From positions 1 through 11,527 of the forward strand of contig JAITDQ010000350.1 in the NCBI GenBank assembly GCA_031282485.1: a DNA stretch of 11,527 nucleotides, given 5' to 3'. Source of the stretch: Tannerella sp. GTDB lineage: Bacteria; Bacteroidota; Bacteroidia; Bacteroidales; Tannerellaceae. Position 1 is the stretch's first letter; every line of letters starts with the position of its first letter. A program made the translations under genes and the position numbers. Below the pieces are notes generated by a model. The model saw only the letters and a list, made by a program, of their open reading frames with translations, searched no databases and had not been told where the DNA came from. Positions 7,797-11,527 of the stretch are shown piece by piece.

Positions 7797-8945
7797 ATGA
7801 AACGAATAAGTCTGTTATTGCTGCTGCTGTCTTTCGTTTGCGGAAATGCATTTTTGTCGGGAAAGACGAACAAGCGCCGGACAGTAAAGATTCATACCTC
7901 CGCAAAGGCATTGCGGGAAGGGGCTCCGTTTGATTTTCCGGAAATGGATGAACAGATTCGGTCGTTACGTCTCAAGTATGATTTGCCGGGAGTAACCGTA
8001 GCGGTGGTTCGGAATGATAAATTAGTCTACATCAATTGCTATGGCGTGGAAGATGTTAAAACGCAATCACCGGTAAAGAATACCGGTCTGTTCCGGATCG
8101 CAAGCATATCGAAGCCTGTTACCGTAGTTGCCGTACTCCGGCTGATACAATCCGGCAAATTGTCCATGGACAGCCGGGTATTCGGCAAAGAGGGTCTTTT
8201 AAAGGATGATTTCGGAGTCATACCTGAAAATTCGGACTGGAATAAAATCACCGTACGGCATTTAATCGAACACAAGTCCGGAATCCAAAACGTCCCGGAC
8301 GACCCGATGTTTTCCTACAAAGGGCTTAACAACAGGGAAGTGATCGCGAGGGTAATAGCGGAAAGACCGCTTGCCACCGAACCCGGCACACATTATTACT
8401 ATTCAAATACAGGATACAATATTTTAGGCCGTATAATAGAAAAAGTGTCGGGAATGGAATACGAATCGTATGTCAGGGAAAACGTACTGTATCCCTGCGG
8501 GATAAAGCGCATGAGAACAGGAGGCAATACGCAGGAGGAACGTTATCCCGATGAAGTAGTGTATGAACAGCCGGACGAACCCGGATGGACATACGGCATG
8601 GATGTATCGCGGATGGATTCGCATGGCGGCTGGATTGCTTCCGCCACCGATCTGGCGCGTTTTATCGCCCATATTGACCGGACAGCGACAGTCCCCGACC
8701 TTGTCGATACAACCCTGACGGCGCTAACGTATATGAACAATACGCGCTGGAATCACAGCGGCTCGCTTCCCGGTACAGCCACGTTCATGGAACGGATGGA
8801 CGACACATTTTCTTTTGTCATACTGATAAACAAACGTTCGGCAGACCGCAATTTCTGGTCAGACATCCCCACCGCCCTCCGCACGGCAATAACCGCACGA
8901 AATTCATGGCCTGACATCGACTTATTCGGGAAAATCAAATGGTAA
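7797..8945 (+). CDS. Secreted serine hydrolase, class C beta-lactamase/PBP-like fold
   Basis: Serine hydrolase of the beta-lactamase (PF00144-type) family, a fold shared by class C beta-lactamases, D,D-peptidases and esterases. I start it at ATG 7797 (382 residues), which begins a good signal peptide (MKRISLLLLLLSFVCGNA). An in-frame TTG at 7776 lies inside the preceding hairpin and is unlikely. The catalytic triad of motifs is complete: SISK with nucleophile Ser103 and Lys106, YSN at 202-204, and HSG at 320-322 in place of KTG. HLIEHKSGI (155-163) is the family's conserved helix motif. The length is typical of a single catalytic domain. The enzyme probably acts in the periplasm. The real substrate is unknown: peptide, ester or beta-lactam are all possible, and the HxG third motif points more to an esterase/peptidase-like member than to a true lactamase. 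It starts 19 bases after the GH29 hairpin. Confidence 0.9.
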   Translation: MKRISLLLLLLSFVCGNAFLSGKTNKRRTVKIHTSAKALREGAPFDFPEMDEQIRSLRLKYDLPGVTVAVVRNDKLVYINCYGVEDVKTQSPVKNTGLFRIASISKPVTVVAVLRLIQSGKLSMDSRVFGKEGLLKDDFGVIPENSDWNKITVRHLIEHKSGIQNVPDDPMFSYKGLNNREVIARVIAERPLATEPGTHYYYSNTGYNILGRIIEKVSGMEYESYVRENVLYPCGIKRMRTGGNTQEERYPDEVVYEQPDEPGWTYGMDVSRMDSHGGWIASATDLARFIAHIDRTATVPDLVDTTLTALTYMNNTRWNHSGSLPGTATFMERMDDTFSFVILINKRSADRNFWSDIPTALRTAITARNSWPDIDLFGKIKW

Positions 8946-9000
8946 CAAATCCTGAGATAAACAAGCGCTTATTATGAAAAAAAGTTTTTCCGGGCTTATA

Positions 9001-9031
9001 TTTGTTTGTTTTCACAAAAGTTGTAACTTTG
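9001..9031 (+). promoter_or_regulatory. Bacteroidota promoter for the toxin-antitoxin pair
   Basis: A full consensus promoter: -33 box TTTG at 9001-9004, 19-base spacer, and -7 box TAACTTTG at 9024-9031 (TAnnTTTG). Initiation is expected near 9037-9040, leaving about 30 bases of leader before ATG 9071. It is the best promoter match in the window. Confidence 0.75.
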
Positions 9032-9041
9032 CATCCGGATG
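9032..9041. promoter_or_regulatory. 10-bp palindrome at the predicted start site, candidate autoregulatory operator
   Basis: CATCCGGATG is a perfect palindrome beginning directly after the -7 box and covering the expected transcription start. Type II antitoxins commonly bind palindromes that overlap their own promoter, so this is a plausible site for the UPF0175 protein. A 10-bp palindrome is not rare by chance, so the call rests on position. Confidence 0.4.
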
Positions 9042-9070
9042 TATTTTTCAATAAATAAATTGTTTATGTT

Positions 9071-9325
9071 ATGATGAAGCAATTAACAATACCGTTATCG
9101 GAAAAACTTTTACTTTCGATGAATATGAATTCGGAAGAATTAGCTTCGTCCATGCTTAAAGAATATGGACAAAAGCTATATCAAATGGGGAAATTAACAT
9201 TAAGTCAATCAGCCGAATTTTCGGACATTAATCTGTACGAATTTATATCACTGTTGACTTTATCGGGCATACCGATTATTGATTATTCTCCCGTTGAGCT
9301 GGAAAATGAGTTAAAACAATTTTAA
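9071..9325 (+). CDS. UPF0175-family antitoxin-like protein
   Basis: Small protein of 84 residues, start ATG 9071 (ATG 9074 equally possible). The segment KEYGQKLYQMGKLTLSQSAE followed by FSDINLYEFISLLTLSGIP (residues 30-68) is the UPF0175 (PF03683) pattern: a helix, then a helix-turn-helix-like unit in which the family's usual 'gklslgkAAelaGls..eF...L...gIp' is recognisable. The acidic C-terminal tail (SPVELENELKQF) is the likely toxin-binding part. UPF0175 genes are predicted antitoxins that pair with DUF3368 PIN proteins, and such a gene follows 11 bases downstream. It probably neutralises the toxin and represses the shared promoter; both are inferred from family and context. Base composition is much more AT-rich than the left-hand genes (hand count 33% and 35% G+C in 9121-9180 and 9181-9240). 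Confidence 0.85.
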   Translation: MMKQLTIPLSEKLLLSMNMNSEELASSMLKEYGQKLYQMGKLTLSQSAEFSDINLYEFISLLTLSGIPIIDYSPVELENELKQF

Positions 9326-9336
9326 GTTGACAAGCA

Positions 9337-9813
9337 ATGATAGTTGTTTGTGACAGTTCCCCCGTGATAGCATTGGCCTTACTTGACAGGCTCAATTTGC
9401 TTGACGGTTTGTTTCATGAAGTCATCATTCCCCGTTCCGTTTTCAACGAACTTACGGTGGCCGGCAAACCCGAAGCAAGCAGGATAAGAGATTGGGCAAA
9501 AAACAAAATTAGCGAAGCAATGGATAAACGATTATTACAAGCTTTCAGCTTGTCTCTCGATGCAGGCGAATCGGAAGCCATGTCGTTATACTGGGAAAAA
9601 AACGCTGATTTTTTACTGATAGATGAAAAAAAAGGGCGGCGAATAGCAATGCTCAACAATATTAAAATAATCGGCTCGCTGGGTATTTTAATATTAGCAA
9701 AACAAAAAAATATTATAACATCCGTCAAACCTTTATTAGATGATTTGCAGAGTTCTTACATTCGCATTTCAGATGAATTATATAGAAAAGCGCTGTCGTT
9801 AGCGGGCGAATGA
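9337..9813 (+). CDS. DUF3368-family PIN-domain protein, predicted ribonuclease toxin
   Basis: Protein of 158 residues from ATG 9337, the usual DUF3368 (PF11848) size. PIN domains are metal-dependent ribonucleases held together by acidic residues. Seen here: Asp6 in VCDSSPVIAL, Glu38 in VFNEL, Glu78/Glu80 in LDAGESEAMSL and Asp96 in LLIDEKKGRRIA, all in the family's order and spacing, so the active site looks intact. Residues IKIIGSLGILILAKQKNII (109-127) match the conserved C-terminal helix region. The gene is paired with the UPF0175 gene 11 bases upstream, with the shared promoter ahead of that gene. The expected role is cleavage of RNA when not bound by the antitoxin. It is AT-rich (23% G+C by hand count in 9661-9720), suggesting acquisition by transfer. 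It converges on the minus-strand acyltransferase with a 15-base gap between stop codons. Confidence 0.88.
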   Translation: MIVVCDSSPVIALALLDRLNLLDGLFHEVIIPRSVFNELTVAGKPEASRIRDWAKNKISEAMDKRLLQAFSLSLDAGESEAMSLYWEKNADFLLIDEKKGRRIAMLNNIKIIGSLGILILAKQKNIITSVKPLLDDLQSSYIRISDELYRKALSLAGE

Positions 9814-9828
9814 TTTATAAAATCGAAT

Positions 9829-10947
9829 TCAAACCTTCAAAAACACATTCTTCCTGTACAGGAAATAGAGGAACAGCCAGCATACGATAATATATCCCGT
9901 AGCATTTATCAGGTTCGCCCATACTTCCGGGAATTTGCCGGCAAGTCCACCGAAAAAGAACTTCGATACCTGCGAGAAATTAATAATGCTCTGAGCCAAG
10001 TATATCGTAATCGAATTCATCCCGACCACACGGAAGAACAGCGTCCACCGGCGGTAACCCTTCACATCAATAATATAGTAGAACGCCGCAAACAGGAAAA
10101 GGGAATATGCCGCAACCACACAAACAAAAGAACTGCTCCAAAGCATTTTATTGACCGGAAAAACATAACTCCACGCCCACCCGGCAATCAAAAACGCAAC
10201 GGCGGCAACAAGCATGTACAGCGTTTTTTTGTTTTTCGTCACCTTATCGTCCGAAAGGCGGATGAACTGTCCGGTGAACATGCCCAGCATCGCCGTGACA
10301 ATAGCCGGAAGAGTGCTCAGCAAACCTTCCGGGTCAAAATGATTGTCCCCATAAATCAGTCTTCCCGGCAACAGGACGCGATCCACCGCACCGGCGAGAT
10401 TCTTCTCGAACGAATACGTGTCCGCACCGCCCGGCACAAGCCACAGCAAAAGCCAGTAACCGACGAGAATAACCGCGGCAATAACCGCCAGCGTCCCGGG
10501 ACGGAATTTCACAAACAGCAGAGCCGAAATCATCCACGCCAGGCCGATGCGTCCGAGAACGCTTGCGCATCGCAGATGCTCAAAATCCAGTCTGAAAAAC
10601 CCGTTATACACCATTCCGAGGAAAATAAGAACCACGCCGCGCCTCACGATTTTTGCAAGTATCTGCCTTTCCGTCCTCCCGTTCTTCCGCTGCACGGCTA
10701 TCGAAAAAGGAAACGATATCCCGGCAATAAACAAAAACAGCGGGAAAATCGTATCATGATGCGTCAGACCATTCCATTCCACATGCGACATCTGCGACGA
10801 GAGCCAACCCATAAATCCCGATGAAGGGAATAAACTGCACAACGAAACTATCCAGCCCGACAGTCCCATAATAAACAGCATGTCAAAACCTCTCAACGCA
10901 TCGAGCGACAAAAGGCGTTCTTTCTTATTAATTTCCTGCGATTTCAT
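9829..10947 (-). CDS. Multipass membrane acyltransferase, HGSNAT/DUF5009-like family
   Basis: Inner-membrane protein of 372 residues related to heparan-alpha-glucosaminide N-acetyltransferase (PF07786/DUF5009-type, also called NagX-like). I start it at the ATG complementary to 10945-10947: the protein then begins MKSQEINKKERLLSLDALRGF, the family's N-terminus, whereas the 70 codons further upstream read through the promoter region. Family motifs: RLLSLDALRGFDML (11-24), SHVEWNGLTHHDTIFPLFLF (54-73) with the conserved W-G-x4-D-x2-FP pattern, RIGLAWMISALL (133-144), DPEGLLSTLPAI (205-216), VGMNSITIYL (308-317). About ten hydrophobic segments are visible and the C-terminus is LYRKNVFLKV. The eukaryotic relative passes acetyl from acetyl-CoA across a membrane to glucosamine; whether this bacterial member acts on sugars is inference. 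It is transcribed towards the toxin gene and away from the HlyD gene, so it is not part of the SusCD operon. Confidence 0.88.
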   Translation of the reverse strand: MKSQEINKKERLLSLDALRGFDMLFIMGLSGWIVSLCSLFPSSGFMGWLSSQMSHVEWNGLTHHDTIFPLFLFIAGISFPFSIAVQRKNGRTERQILAKIVRRGVVLIFLGMVYNGFFRLDFEHLRCASVLGRIGLAWMISALLFVKFRPGTLAVIAAVILVGYWLLLWLVPGGADTYSFEKNLAGAVDRVLLPGRLIYGDNHFDPEGLLSTLPAIVTAMLGMFTGQFIRLSDDKVTKNKKTLYMLVAAVAFLIAGWAWSYVFPVNKMLWSSSFVCVVAAYSLFLFAAFYYIIDVKGYRRWTLFFRVVGMNSITIYLAQSIINFSQVSKFFFGGLAGKFPEVWANLINATGYIIVCWLFLYFLYRKNVFLKV

Positions 10948-10959
10948 TTTTTTTTGATT

Positions 10960-10972
10960 ATTAACGGTTAAT
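10960..10972. promoter_or_regulatory. Short inverted repeat at the predicted start of the acyltransferase transcript
   Basis: ATTAAC and GTTAAT flank a single G, forming a 6-bp-arm inverted repeat just downstream (minus strand) of the candidate -7 box at 10981-10988. It could be an operator, but it is AT-rich and short enough to be chance. Confidence 0.25.
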
Positions 10973-10980
10973 TTGATGCG

Positions 10981-10988
10981 CAAATATA
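10981..10988 (-). promoter_or_regulatory. Candidate -7 box for the acyltransferase gene
   Basis: On the minus strand this reads TATATTTG, an exact TAnnTTTG match followed by CGC, 33 bases before the chosen ATG. The -33 region is weak: the nearest TTG (11013-11015 complement) leaves a 24-base spacer. It supports the start at 10947, since the longer frame would place the promoter inside the coding region. Confidence 0.5.
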
Positions 10989-11104
10989 ACACATTTATTC
11001 GAAATCCCGCGACAATATGACAAATTCCGCATAAACATAAACGAACAAAGTGTCCGGTATCGAACACAAGCATAATGAACACATCACTAATCATCAACAT
11101 CTTA

Positions 11105-11112
11105 CACCTTTG
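11105..11112 (+). promoter_or_regulatory. Possible -7 box for the HlyD-like gene
   Basis: CACCTTTG matches TAnnTTTG with one mismatch (C for the first T). No -33 box is visible 19-21 bases upstream. If used, initiation near 11119 would leave about 40 bases before ATG 11160 but only about 11 before ATG 11130. Confidence 0.25.
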
Positions 11113-11159
11113 GCACGCCGTTTGACCGTATGAATACGAAATATATAACAACAACAAAT

Positions 11160-11527
11160 ATGGATCGCGAAATTCCCAAAGAAATACGAAGACGAGAACT
11201 CAGGAAACAGATCATAAAAGCCGGCGCCGGCGTTGCAGCTTTTATTTTTACGGTCATCTCCGTCATCTCCCTCATGCAGACAAGCCTCAAGCGCAAGGAT
11301 CTGCTGATATCAACGGCCGACAGGGGCGTGATCGAAGTATCCGTCAATGCATCCGGGAAGGTCGTCCCCGCATTCGAGGAAATCATAAATTCCCCGATCA
11401 ACTCCCGAATCGTCGAAGTTTATAAAAAAGGCGGCGATTCGGTCGACATCGGCACGCCGGTACTGAAATTAGACCTGCAATCGGCGGAAACGGAATACAG
11501 GAAACTCCTCGACGAAGAACAGATGAA
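11160..11527 (+). CDS. HlyD/MacA-like periplasmic adaptor subunit of an efflux system, N-terminal part (3' end outside window)
   Basis: Membrane-fusion (adaptor) protein that links an inner-membrane exporter to an outer-membrane channel. The frame is open to the right edge; 122 codons are visible. I chose ATG 11160, giving MDREIPKEIRRRELRKQ, the opening typical of Bacteroidota adaptors; ATG 11130 in the same frame would add ten residues of low-complexity sequence (NTKYITTT). Residues about 20-39 form one transmembrane segment after a basic cytoplasmic stretch. These are followed by STADRGVIEVSVNASGKVVP (60-79), the first strand of the barrel domain, and by SRIVEVYKKGGDSVDIGTPV (92-111), the lipoyl/biotinyl-like hairpin typical of HlyD proteins. 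The sequence TEYRKLLDEEQMK begins the expected coiled-coil hairpin. The partner exporter should lie to the right and cannot be identified here, so the transported compound is unknown. Confidence 0.85.
   Translation, partial: MDREIPKEIRRRELRKQIIKAGAGVAAFIFTVISVISLMQTSLKRKDLLISTADRGVIEVSVNASGKVVPAFEEIINSPINSRIVEVYKKGGDSVDIGTPVLKLDLQSAETEYRKLLDEEQM

Noticed and set aside
8961..8990. AAGCGCTT palindrome and GAAAAA/TTTTTC inverted repeat as a terminator after the serine hydrolase
   Set aside because: The stems are 4 bp and 6 bp, the second made almost only of A-T pairs with a 3-base loop, and neither is followed by a convincing U-run in the right place; too weak to call.
9814..9828. Bidirectional terminator between the convergent toxin and acyltransferase genes
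   Set aside because: The 15-base gap is AT-rich but contains no inverted repeat that could form a hairpin.
10339..10824. Plus-strand open frame (161 codons) antisense to the acyltransferase
   Set aside because: The translation is rich in Arg/Gln/His/Pro with no family resemblance, while the opposite strand has clear membrane segments and family motifs.
10948..11157. 70-codon N-terminal extension of the acyltransferase frame
   Set aside because: The family N-terminus begins at the ATG at 10947, and an exact -7 promoter box (10981-10988) lies within the extension, so it is most likely the untranslated upstream region.

Overview
The window comes from a bacterium of the phylum Bacteroidota, most likely order Bacteroidales; I cannot name the genus. 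The evidence is a SusC/SusD pair, lipoproteins with the DUF4959/DUF5126/DUF5000 and DUF4998 architectures that are typical of this phylum, lipobox cysteines followed by acidic residues, and promoters of the TAnnTTTG type instead of sigma70 boxes.

Left part (1-7721, + strand): a polysaccharide-utilization-type operon that enters the window already in progress. It contains the C-terminal 789 residues of a SusC-type TonB-dependent outer-membrane transporter, a SusD-type glycan-binding lipoprotein, a DUF4959/DUF5126/DUF5000 lipoprotein with a discoidin-like C-terminal domain, a DUF4998 lipoprotein, and a secreted GH29 alpha-L-fucosidase-type enzyme. The first four genes are packed with gaps of 19 to 26 bases and are probably co-transcribed. 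The GH29 gene sits behind a 121-base spacer that has its own candidate promoter and a 12-bp palindrome. The simplest model is that the lipoproteins capture a fucose-containing glycan at the surface, GH29 removes fucose, and SusCD imports the product. The substrate cannot be read from the window, and no HTCS, sigma/anti-sigma or other regulator is visible.

Middle (7722-8945, + strand): a perfect 15-bp inverted repeat directly follows GH29. A secreted serine hydrolase of the beta-lactamase/penicillin-binding-protein fold starts only 19 bases after it, so how this gene is transcribed is a real question.

Right part (8946-11527): a strong Bacteroidota promoter drives a compact, AT-rich toxin-antitoxin-type pair (UPF0175 antitoxin, then DUF3368 PIN-domain toxin). 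A 10-bp palindrome lies at its expected transcription start. The pair converges on a membrane protein of the HGSNAT/DUF5009 acyltransferase family on the minus strand. Divergent from that gene is the start of a HlyD/MacA-like periplasmic adaptor that runs off the right edge.

No gene-free stretch exceeds 300 bases; the longest is about 212 bases (10948-11159). I saw no rRNA, tRNA, CRISPR array, insertion sequence or integrase. Nothing here is clearly a new biological system. The points most worth checking are the hairpin before the serine hydrolase, the compositionally foreign toxin-antitoxin pair with its candidate operator, and the GH29 variant with its palindromic control site.
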